Assembly: GCA_947462335.1 (NCBI GenBank)
Contig: OX381720.1
Span: forward strand, 61,153,946 to 61,217,945
Source: Harmothoe impar
Taxonomy: Eukaryota; Annelida; Polychaeta; Phyllodocida; Polynoidae
DNA length: 64,000 bases
Direction: 5' to 3'
Part shown: positions 32,257 through 38,631 of the stretch, piece by piece
How the letters are laid out: each line of letters begins with the position of its first letter
Numbering within the stretch: the first letter of the stretch is position 1
Translations under genes and position numbers: made by a program
Notes under the pieces: generated by a model
The model's database searches: none
Told to the model about the DNA's origin: nothing
What the model saw: only the letters and a program-made list of their open reading frames with translations

Positions 32257-33393
32257 CTACGTTATTTTTTTGACGGGGATCCACTCGTTGAACTTGTCGT
32301 CGTAACCTAACCAACGTACGAAAGCTAACTCTTTACCGTCGACGGTCTTGCGGCGCAACACCTCGTCTATCAGGTAGTTGTTGTCGTAACGACTCTTGTA
32401 CACCTTCTGAACCTCTTCCGGGTAGAAGACGCCTTTTATCTCCTCGCCCTTGTCGTCTTTCAGCTCGAACCCTCTGCTTCCCAACGTCTTAGCAACGTCG
32501 ACCACTTCCTCGCGCCAGTTTCCCTCGTACCCTTTGTCGAAGGCGCCTTTAGTTCTCAACATCCTCACTCTGTCACCCGGAGCGATGACGTCGACGGCGG
32601 ACGTCTTTGTTTTTTTCTTCTTTTTCCATATTTCGTCGATTTGTTTGTTAGTTGGGAGATCTTGTCGGTAGAAAACTGTTTCGCTGTTTTCCGAGCTGAC
32701 TTGAGCCGGCGCCATTTTCAACGTCTTGTGGTGAGTGCGATTGTAAGAAGACACTACATGGTGCAGTACGTCTACGTAGCGATACGTGCGCTTGTGTGTG
32801 AAATAACGCCACAGCTTCTCCTTCAGACTGCGGTTCAAGCGCTCCACTAGACTAGCTTTGATGTCGTCGTTCTCGCCAGTGAAGAACTCTATGCCCTCGC
32901 TCTTCAAGTGATCTTGAAAGATCTTGTTCAAAAACTCTTTCCCCTTGTCTGTCTGAACAGTGCGCGGTCTTCTCTCGCCAGTGCCTGTCATCTCTCGGAA
33001 GGCCTCAGTGACATCAGCGCCGCTCTTGGATTTAATGGGAACGGCCCACGCGTACCTAGAGAAAACGTCGATCTCCGTCACCACGTACCGGAAGCGGTCG
33101 TTGTGAGACGCCAAAGCTTGCATGTCCATCAGATCTATCTGCCACTGCTGATCGATTGCGCTGGTTATAGTCTTGTTCCTTGCGAATTTTCTCCGAATGG
33201 GTTTATGTTTAGTGTAGGCGTCCAGCGACACTAAAGCATCTCGGATGACGGCCGGGTTCAGGTGGCGAAAATGATGTTTCTGGAGTTTAGTCACGCTAGT
33301 GAAACTGGAGGGCGCTTTGACATCGGTATATCTAGCTACTACGCGCTTCTTTTCTTTTTCCTTCTTGGTCAGTCTCTTCACTGGTTTGCCCAT
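32257..33393 (-). CDS. Retroviral-type integrase with C-terminal chromodomain (Polinton c-integrase)
   Basis: 378 aa. The DDE catalytic core is complete: Asp87 in WQIDLMDM, Asp149 in TVQTDKGKEF and Glu184 in KASLVERLNRSLKEK, with the usual 35-residue spacing between the last two. The N-terminal part has a His-rich segment (LQKHHFRHLN) where a zinc finger is expected, though its cysteines are not evident. Residues about 340-378 (YLIDEVLRRK to FVRWLGYDDKFNEWIP) form a chromodomain-like end. The ATG has strong context (CCACCATGG) and overlaps the last 16 nt of the upstream gene. It would insert the element by joining its ends to target DNA with a 6-bp stagger, matching the GCAGAT duplication. 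Intact. Confidence 0.93.
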   Translation of the reverse strand: MGKPVKRLTKKEKEKKRVVARYTDVKAPSSFTSVTKLQKHHFRHLNPAVIRDALVSLDAYTKHKPIRRKFARNKTITSAIDQQWQIDLMDMQALASHNDRFRYVVTEIDVFSRYAWAVPIKSKSGADVTEAFREMTGTGERRPRTVQTDKGKEFLNKIFQDHLKSEGIEFFTGENDDIKASLVERLNRSLKEKLWRYFTHKRTYRYVDVLHHVVSSYNRTHHKTLKMAPAQVSSENSETVFYRQDLPTNKQIDEIWKKKKKTKTSAVDVIAPGDRVRMLRTKGAFDKGYEGNWREEVVDVAKTLGSRGFELKDDKGEEIKGVFYPEEVQKVYKSRYDNNYLIDEVLRRKTVDGKELAFVRWLGYDDKFNEWIPVKKIT

Positions 33394-34475
33394 GGTGGGC
33401 CTGTTGAGGGCGTGAACGACGAGCTCGCCGCTAGGCGGTTGCGCCCTCTCCTTTTCTTAGTCGCCACGCTCCTATAGGAAGTCGGAGTTTGGAAAAGTTC
33501 ACTGTCGTCCTCCTCGTCGTCAGAGGATTGATCGTCCACCTGGAGAGAAGAGTCTGCTGCTGCTACTGCTGCTGCTGCTGCTGCTGCTTCTCCTTCTTCC
33601 GAGTCGAAGCTCGGTCGTTTCCGACCTCTGTCAGCAAGCCGTGTGTCCAAACTTCGGCCAGGTCCGCTCGCTTTATACAGATGGTTTCCGATCAAGGAGT
33701 CTGTGGGAACTGCTTCGCGCAGCGCTTTCGTGAACGGCGAGTAGCCCGCCGGTCTGGGCGCCGTCTTCCTGAACCTGGCAGCGTCGTTCAGTAAGTCCAC
33801 TATGTTGATGCGATGCTCAGGTGGTATTCTCCGACCCGACATCTCGCGCACCGCACCGTCCTCGTTCCACTTGATCACACCGGATTTCTCCAATTGTTTG
33901 TACAGCGCCACGGTCCGAGTGCGATTCCTCTTGGGAACTTGGTTCACCAACCGCTCGAGTAGGGACGCGCTGGCCTCTTCAGCAGACTGACGGAGGTGAG
34001 CCGGGGGCGAAGAAGAGTAGGACGAAGAGATGTTGCTGTTGTGGGGATTGGCGAGAAAAAATTGCAATCTATTCAACAACCTTCGGTATTTCAACATTTT
34101 CTCGCGCGATTCCAAAGTGGGGTCGTTCAACACTAAATCCAAGTCCCTGTAGATAAACTGTAGCACCTGGTGCAAGGCCGCGTCGGGATGAAGGGACTGT
34201 TCTGCCTGCTTGTGGTAATAGGCCATGTCGGCAGGTAGGCGGGCGGCGGTGGCAGGAGCGGAACTCTCGTTCTTTTCAGTGCGCTCATCAGGAAGAGGAG
34301 GAAGGTTTGGAGCAGTAGAAGTACTAGCAGCAGCGACTGCAGTAGTAGCAGCGCTAGTAGTAGCAGCAGCAGCGGGCACATGATGAAGTAGACCTGCTCG
34401 TGATGATTTGTAGAGCGTCTCAGGATCCACGAGCGCTAAACGTTTGTAGTGTTGTTGCTGCTCTGAGTCCGTCAT
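33378..34475 (-). CDS. Conserved Polinton protein of unknown function (PY-type)
   Basis: 365 aa from the ATG at 34475. The N-terminus (QHYKRLALVDPETLYK) and a C-terminal block at about residues 198-256 (VIKWNEDGAVREMSG, RRIPPEHRINIVDLLNDAAR, APRPAGYSPFTKALR) fit a protein found next to the ATPase and integrase in many Polintons. Low-complexity Ala/Ser/Thr and an acidic Ser/Asp/Glu stretch near the end separate these parts. The frame is open to an ATG at 34565, but a TATA box at 34580-34586 would start transcription after that codon, so 34475 is preferred. Its role is unknown; a virion or packaging role is only suggested by synteny. Confidence 0.7.
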   Translation of the reverse strand: MTDSEQQQHYKRLALVDPETLYKSSRAGLLHHVPAAAATTSAATTAVAAASTSTAPNLPPLPDERTEKNESSAPATAARLPADMAYYHKQAEQSLHPDAALHQVLQFIYRDLDLVLNDPTLESREKMLKYRRLLNRLQFFLANPHNSNISSSYSSSPPAHLRQSAEEASASLLERLVNQVPKRNRTRTVALYKQLEKSGVIKWNEDGAVREMSGRRIPPEHRINIVDLLNDAARFRKTAPRPAGYSPFTKALREAVPTDSLIGNHLYKASGPGRSLDTRLADRGRKRPSFDSEEGEAAAAAAAVAAADSSLQVDDQSSDDEEDDSELFQTPTSYRSVATKKRRGRNRLAASSSFTPSTGPPWANQ

Positions 34476-34561
34476 GGGGACGACGGTGGCAATGACGCTG
34501 GTGGTGGCGGTAGTGGTGGTGGTGGTGGTGCTGTCGGCGAGTAGGTGTCGAATGAGGTGTC

Positions 34562-34894
34562 TCATATACGGAGAATGCTCTTTATAAGCGGTAAGGCCAT
34601 CCCTATGAGAGCCGGAATGAGGAAACCTCCCTCTTGTACCAAGACGCGTCTCTTTTTTTTGATGGGCGTAGATTTTTTGCCGACCTCCCTCAACACGTCA
34701 GCCGATTCTCGAAGCTTGTCCAGTTGTTTGTCGCTGAGCGGGATGTTCCCTACCAGTAAATTGTGACAGATCTCACTTAACGCTGCGATCAGATCGTCGC
34801 TTCCAGAGTCTATTAGATGCGAGCAGTCCTTTGGCGAGCACTTAGCTAAGTGCTTGAGAGTACCAAAGTGTCTTTCGAGTAGATGAGAAGACAT
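34562..34894 (-). CDS. Conserved 110-aa Polinton protein with hydrophobic C-terminus
   Basis: The protein has an N-terminal helical part rich in charged residues (HLLERHFGTLKHLAK; SDKQLDKLRESADVLREVGK), a basic patch KKKRRVLVQEGG, and an apolar end LIPALIGMALPLIKSILRI that could enter a membrane. Proteins with the KKKRR-LVQ-GGF then hydrophobic tail layout recur in Polinton/adintovirus arrays. A membrane-active minor capsid role is a guess by analogy. It starts 7 bp after the ATPase stop and ends overlapping the longer frame of the next gene by four bases. Confidence 0.6.
   Translation of the reverse strand: MSSHLLERHFGTLKHLAKCSPKDCSHLIDSGSDDLIAALSEICHNLLVGNIPLSDKQLDKLRESADVLREVGKKSTPIKKKRRVLVQEGGFLIPALIGMALPLIKSILRI
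34580..34586 (-). promoter_or_regulatory. TATA box that argues for the start at 34475
   Basis: The minus strand reads CGCTTATAAAGAGCATTC. With usual spacing, transcription would begin near 34552, downstream of the ATG at 34565, leaving a leader of about 75 nt before 34475. Confidence 0.5.
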
Positions 34895-34901
34895 TTTTTT
34901 G

Positions 34902-35621
34902 CTACTGCTTTCTCTTGTTCTTTTTTTTGTCTAGCGGTACGAACACTAGCTGAGAGTGTATGGACGTCAAAGAGGAGCGTATTCTCAGATCGTCAGGTGT
35001 TGACTGCTTGAAGTCCAGAAGGAGGTATGAGTGAGGTCGCTTGAGTTCATGGGTAAATATACTAGAGAGGGCCGCCGCGTTGGACGGAAACACCTGGCGA
35101 GACAGACTAGCTATTTGCCCCATGTCGCGCGGGTTCTTGAAAACGATCATGTAGTGAGCGTTCAGACTCATAGTTCGAAAGTCGGGTGATTTCTGGAATA
35201 GGTTCTGAGTGATGTATATGACGCTCACGTTCCAGTGATGCGAGTATTTAGTAAAGATGTCGGCTACCACTTGCTGATTGGAACTGCTCATCAGATCGTC
35301 CAATATCAGTAGAGTGTGGGGTCGTAAAGCGTCTTCTGCTACTTCCACGTCTCCCGCTATAGACTCTTTGCTAGGAAGACCTTCTCTGAATTCCACACCG
35401 TACTGATTTTGCATTTTTTCAAACAGAGGTTGCCACTCGCCGTAATGGTAAAAAGTCTTTTCCACCGGCGGCGTGACCAAATTGTTCACGTCGCTCAGAA
35501 ATTGATCCACCAAGCGCAATTTTCCACAACCCGACGGACCGCTAATGATACAACTAAAGGGTCCTTGTAGTCGAGCGTCGAAATGAATTTCTGTGAAGAG
35601 TTTGCTTTTACTACTGGACAT
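34902..35621 (-). CDS. FtsK/HerA-type genome-packaging ATPase with unusual Walker A
   Basis: 239 aa, the A32-like packaging ATPase of Polintons, which would drive DNA into the capsid. The P-loop region reads SGPSGCGKLRLVDQ (about residues 27-40). The Lys34 is kept, but the Ser/Thr that normally follows and binds magnesium is Leu35. Walker B is TLLILDDLM (Asp108, Asp109), and SVIYITQNLF carries the family sensor Asn140. The codon for Leu35 is TTG, which needs two changes from most Thr or Ser codons. Either this copy is impaired or the family member tolerates it. Otherwise the frame is intact. The ATG at 35621 follows a TATA-like box at 35732-35743. Confidence 0.88.
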   Translation of the reverse strand: MSSSKSKLFTEIHFDARLQGPFSCIISGPSGCGKLRLVDQFLSDVNNLVTPPVEKTFYHYGEWQPLFEKMQNQYGVEFREGLPSKESIAGDVEVAEDALRPHTLLILDDLMSSSNQQVVADIFTKYSHHWNVSVIYITQNLFQKSPDFRTMSLNAHYMIVFKNPRDMGQIASLSRQVFPSNAAALSSIFTHELKRPHSYLLLDFKQSTPDDLRIRSSLTSIHSQLVFVPLDKKKNKRKQ

Positions 35622-35731
35622 TTTTTTGTTTTTTTTCAGGACGCGTCAGAGAGCGGTTGTGTGTCTGACTGTCTGCTGTGTTTCTCACTCGAACGGTCGG
35701 TAGTGAATGGTTGTGGAGAAAAGTCAGCCGA

Positions 35732-35743
35732 CCTTTTTATTGA
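35732..35743 (-). promoter_or_regulatory. TATA-like box upstream of the ATPase gene
   Basis: The minus strand reads TATCAATAAAAAGGTCGG, similar in form to the ATAAATAAAAAGACTGG of the capsid gene. It is about 110 bp upstream of the ATPase ATG. Confidence 0.4.
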
Positions 35744-35838
35744 TACCGGCCGGTGTCACAGTAGCGGCGGCAGAAGTGACTTTTTTTTCTTTTTTTTTTT
35801 TGCGATAAAATTCTATTTTCACTCAATAGTCATAAATG

Positions 35839-35871
35839 TTTGTATCAGACTCCAGAGGAGTCTGATACAAA
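35839..35871. other. Perfect 15-bp hairpin with AGA loop
   Basis: TTTGTATCAGACTCC, AGA, GGAGTCTGATACAAA: every base of the stem pairs. It lies between the ATPase promoter and the end of the 216-aa gene, in an intergenic space of simple sequence. It could be an RNA 3'-end or cruciform signal; function unknown. Confidence 0.7.
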
Positions 35872-35884
35872 TATTTATTTATTT

Positions 35885-35939
35885 TTTTAAAAAGAAGGAG
35901 GAGGAGGAGGAGGAGGAGGAGGAGGAGGAGGAGGAGGAG

Positions 35940-35975
<36 letters not shown>
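35885..35975 (+). repeat. GGA microsatellite and T-run
   Basis: An AGGAGG run (about 35894-35939) is followed by ATTAA and about 30 T. It contributes spurious Glu-rich frames. Length is likely unreliable in the assembly. Confidence 0.85.
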
Positions 35976-35980
35976 ATCAT

Positions 35981-36631
35981 TTAGGCAAAGCTCGTCGCTT
36001 TGCCGCTTTTTTTTCTATTTCTGTGTTGTGACACGATCGTCTCGAAAAAGCAATAAGGCGTGTGAGCGCGGCGGTGACAAATACATATTGGAGCGTATGG
36101 TTTAAAATAGTGCGTCCCTATCTTCTTCAATTCGGCTGCGTTGCAATATGCGGGATAACAAGTGACGACGTCGAAACGTTTAGAGACCGTGTTCACGTCG
36201 GCCACAACGCGCGCCCACCGAGTGGGAGCTGCAGTCGCTCCCAAGAAACCGATCGGCTTGTCGAATCGTTTCATAGCACTTATTCTCACTTTATAAGAGG
36301 AGGCAGGGTGAGGAGAGTAGCGGCGCTCTTTCTTTTCATGAAACGCCCAACGAGTGGGGGCGCTGAGAGCGGCTGTTATGCAATGGTAGAGTAAATGCTG
36401 TTCTGAGAAGACGGCTCTCGGCCATGTCGCTACGTTTTCCTTTTCCGCTCTTGTATAACGACGATGGCGCTCAGCTTTGCATTTCTCGAGAATTCGGTAC
36501 GCTTCAAGAGAAGCGTGAACCTCAACTACGTGACGCTCTCTCCTTTGAGATAAAAAAATAGCCGGGCAGTTGAGGAGAGCACTTTGTTCGCGCGACCGTC
36601 TTTTAGAAACTCGCGCCCTCTGCAGCGCCAT
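35981..36631 (-). CDS. Orphan basic 216-aa protein of the Polinton
   Basis: I do not recognise it. The start at 36631 is the first ATG; the frame upstream opens with TTG in A/T-rich DNA. The protein is basic (SKRRSRE, CKAERHRRYTR), and carries the motif APTRWA twice (about residues 90 and 134), which at the DNA level is an imperfect GCCCA-CGAGTGGG repeat. The C-terminal third has Cys and His residues (VTCYPAYC, PICICHRRAHTPYC) that could bind a metal. A TATAAAAG box lies at 36851-36857. It is the first minus-strand gene after the right arm. Without a family match it could be lineage-specific or an accidental frame. Confidence 0.5.
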   Translation of the reverse strand: MALQRARVSKRRSREQSALLNCPAIFLSQRRERHVVEVHASLEAYRILEKCKAERHRRYTRAEKENVATWPRAVFSEQHLLYHCITAALSAPTRWAFHEKKERRYSPHPASSYKVRISAMKRFDKPIGFLGATAAPTRWARVVADVNTVSKRFDVVTCYPAYCNAAELKKIGTHYFKPYAPICICHRRAHTPYCFFETIVSQHRNRKKSGKATSFA

Positions 36632-36699
36632 ATTTCTTTCCTCCGAAACAAAAAAGACTGAGTGAAAATAAAAATTTTTAAAAAACAAAAAGCTCAAAC

Positions 36700-37360
36700 A
36701 AAAAAAATAAGCAATAAGCAGACTCAGCTCGAAATTCCCTGCTGGCGTGATGGCGGTGACTGCAGGCGGTGGCGGCGGTCGGCTGGCCGGCGGTGGCGGT
36801 GTCGGCGGCGATGGTAGAAGGGTGTGTGGAAAGAGAGACGCATCTCAGTCTTTTATAGGAGCGGCGAGTCTGACATTTTCAGCTGTCGCATGCTGACCTG
36901 CTGCTATCATAAGAGAAACAAAAGCCCTAATCACGCTTTTCAGCTGGATCCTTCCACCCCGCCAGACATGGATCCAGATGGGAAGGTGGTTTAAAATTAA
37001 ATCCGTGTACCGACTGTCATACAATAGAGTAATTAGTTGAACGCGTGTTACCTGTATAAAGGATTAGCGGGTCATGGGCTCAGCGTGTGTATAGAAAAAC
37101 AACTACAGGTAGCGTGAACAAAGCGACCCCCTCCCTTTCTGTCACTCTGTCTGTGACTAGAGGGTGTGCGTGTGGTAAGCGGCTTAAATCTAAAGAAAAA
37201 CAAATCACCCTCTCCTGTCGTCAGCAGTCAGCCGGCCGGCGGCTGGAAAATGCGATTAGAGGGATGATGAGCCGCGTAGTAAGCGACTTAAGGCTGATCT
37301 AAAGACCTGCCGTGAGGGGGCAGCTGGCCGGTGGCTTGAAAAAAAAGGGGGGAGTAAGGG
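36700..37360. other. Right-arm intergenic region between divergent promoters
   Basis: No coding frame is supported here. It holds a GGCGGT-rich patch (about 36745-36815), a minus-strand TATA box, and then a region with GTAAGCGGCTTAAATCTAAA and GTAAGCGACTTAAGGCTGAT (about 37170-37300), whose counterparts in element 1 are near 160-230. This is where a polymerase gene would begin in a typical Polinton; none is visible. Confidence 0.5.
36851..36857 (-). promoter_or_regulatory. TATA box for the leftward gene set
   Basis: The minus strand reads GCTCCTATAAAAGACTGAGATG, a strong TATA match followed by a possible initiator. It is about 220 bp upstream of the ATG at 36631 and faces away from the 37361 box. 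Confidence 0.5.
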
Positions 37361-37368
37361 TATATAAG
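37361..37368 (+). promoter_or_regulatory. TATA box of the alanine-rich gene
   Basis: GGGTATATAAGGGGGAGTG is a near-ideal TATA box. Transcription from about 37390 gives a leader of about 110 nt containing an ACT repeat before the ATG at 37500. The parallel sequence in element 1 is at 298-304. Confidence 0.65.
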
Positions 37369-37408
37369 GGGGAGTGAAACCGTATTCGGCATCGTCATCA
37401 TCGTTCAC

Positions 37409-37409
37409 G

Positions 37410-37463
<54 letters not shown>
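37409..37463 (+). repeat. (CTA)n microsatellite in the 5' leader
   Basis: About 18 CTA units precede CACCACCAGCACC. In the plus frame this gives the poly-Leu of a GTG-started longer frame, which I do not accept as translated. Confidence 0.9.
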
Positions 37464-37472
<9 letters not shown>

Positions 37473-37499
37473 GCACCGCGCCTCAATTTGCAGATCCCC

Positions 37500-38123
37500 A
37501 TGATGGAAAGTTGCTACCGTGACATGAAGCGGAATGACGAAGCGGCGCGCGAATGTGAAGCTGATGCTGAAGCCTCTGCTACTGCTGCTGCTAGTGCTGC
37601 TCAGCGTGCTACTGCTGCATTTACTGCGGCTGTTAGTGACGCTGGTTGTGATGACGTTGTTGTTGTTGCCGCTGCGGCTGTGACCGCTGCTGTTGCTGCC
37701 GCCGATGCAGCTACTCATGCCACCAATGCCGACGCTGCTGCTGCTGATGCTGTTGCGGCTGCCGATGACGCCGCTGATAACGCTGCTAGTGCCCGCTCTG
37801 CCGCCCTTGCTACTGTCGCTGCTGCTGTTGTTGCTAATGCTCACGCTACTGCTGCTACAGCTGCTGCTACTGCTGCTACCGCTGCTGCCGAGGCTGCTGC
37901 CGCTGCTGCCTATGCTGCTGCCGATGCTGCCGATGCTGATGTTAGCAGTCGCGTCGACAAAGAATCGTCATTTGTCACTCTTAAACCTCCAGTTGAACGC
38001 GCGACGAGTAGTAGGGCTACCAACGCATCGGCCGGATGGTGCAACTGGTGTCGTCGCTTCTGCTCGTGCGCTTGCTTTTCTTCCAGTCCTACCTGCTGCT
38101 GCTACGGTATGATAGTGTTATAG
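37500..38123 (+). CDS. Alanine-rich 207-aa protein with Cys/Trp-rich tail, in the PolB position
   Basis: It begins MMESCYRDMKRNDEAARE at the first ATG after the TATA box. Residues about 20-150 are mostly Ala with spaced Asp, Thr and Val, encoded mainly by GCT, and should form a long helix. The last 40 residues include SAGWCNWCRRFCSCACFSSS and CCCY, about ten cysteines, which could bind metal, form disulphides or be acylated. There is no signal peptide. The frame is ATG-started and open through more than 600 bp of imperfect, non-identical codon repeats, which supports selection for coding. It is the only plus-strand gene of the element. No family recognised; it is not a DNA polymerase. Confidence 0.55.
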   Translation: MMESCYRDMKRNDEAARECEADAEASATAAASAAQRATAAFTAAVSDAGCDDVVVVAAAAVTAAVAAADAATHATNADAAAADAVAAADDAADNAASARSAALATVAAAVVANAHATAATAAATAATAAAEAAAAAAYAAADAADADVSSRVDKESSFVTLKPPVERATSSRATNASAGWCNWCRRFCSCACFSSSPTCCCYGMIVL

Positions 38124-38211
38124 TGTTTGAATGAGAACGCGCGTAGTTACACATAGACGCTGTAACAGATGTGCTTTTTTTTTGAAAATATAATTTTAAC
38201 ATAACATGGAA

Positions 38212-38631
38212 CTTGTTGTGTTTATTTTCTATATATAAGTTGTTTGTTTACAAACAGTCACGTGTCACGTGGTGTTGTTTACAAACAAGAGAGCCACGTG
38301 GTGTTGTTTACAAACAAACCCTAAGTAGGTCACGTTACCCTAGTTACCAGAATGCCGGCTTCTGATTGGCTGAGCCTAAGAAGGTCACGTGACGTAAGCA
38401 GGTCACGTTACCATGGTTACCAGAATGCCGGCCTCTGATTGGCTGAGAGCTTCTAAGTAGGTCAGTAGGTCACCCAGAATGCTGGCTTCTGATTGGCTGA
38501 GAGCCCTAAGTAGGTCACGTTACCATGGCAACGGGTCACGTGACCAAATGGAGGCCTCTGATTGGCTGCATGTCGATTGAGTAATAAACAGTAGTTAACT
38601 ATAGTCCCGTTCCGATACATACTATACTACT
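38212..38631 (-). repeat. Right terminal inverted repeat of the Polinton
   Basis: About 420 bp, the inverted counterpart of 28113-28552, with only a few base changes (for example AAGAAGGTCACG against ACTTAGG-side sequence) and one indel of about 20 bp. The high identity of the two ends fits recent insertion or copy correction between ends. Confidence 0.92.

Larger units (their letters stand above)
28113..38631 (-). mobile_element. Complete Maverick/Polinton (adintovirus-like) element lacking PolB
   Basis: 10,519 bp bounded by inverted repeats starting AGTAGTATAGTATGTATC and by a 6-bp target duplication GCAGAT (28107-28112 and 38632-38637). Six-bp duplications and 5'-AG ends are characteristic of Maverick/Polintons. 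The empty site survives in copy A, where GGGGAGTGGAGGGGCATATGGTGAATAATGCC runs uninterrupted. The element encodes an integrase, packaging ATPase, major and minor capsid proteins and an adenain-like protease, all on the minus strand, plus one plus-strand gene. No PolB motif is found in any frame, and the element is shorter than the usual 15-20 kb. One in-frame stop breaks the major capsid gene, so this copy is probably not competent. Confidence 0.93.

Noticed and set aside
35583..35984. 133-codon plus frame ending in poly-Glu and poly-Phe
   Set aside because: Antisense to the ATPase start and then simple sequence.
37374..37499. N-terminal poly-Leu extension of the alanine-rich gene
   Set aside because: Opens with GTG and reads a CTA microsatellite just after the TATA box; the first ATG is at 37500.
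37693..38112. Leu/Pro-rich 139-codon plus frame
   Set aside because: Shifted reading of the GCT-rich alanine gene.
36700..38211. Hidden or frameshifted PolB gene in the right arm
   Set aside because: No polymerase motifs in any frame; the DNA is GC-repeat, promoter and alanine-codon sequence and is far too short.
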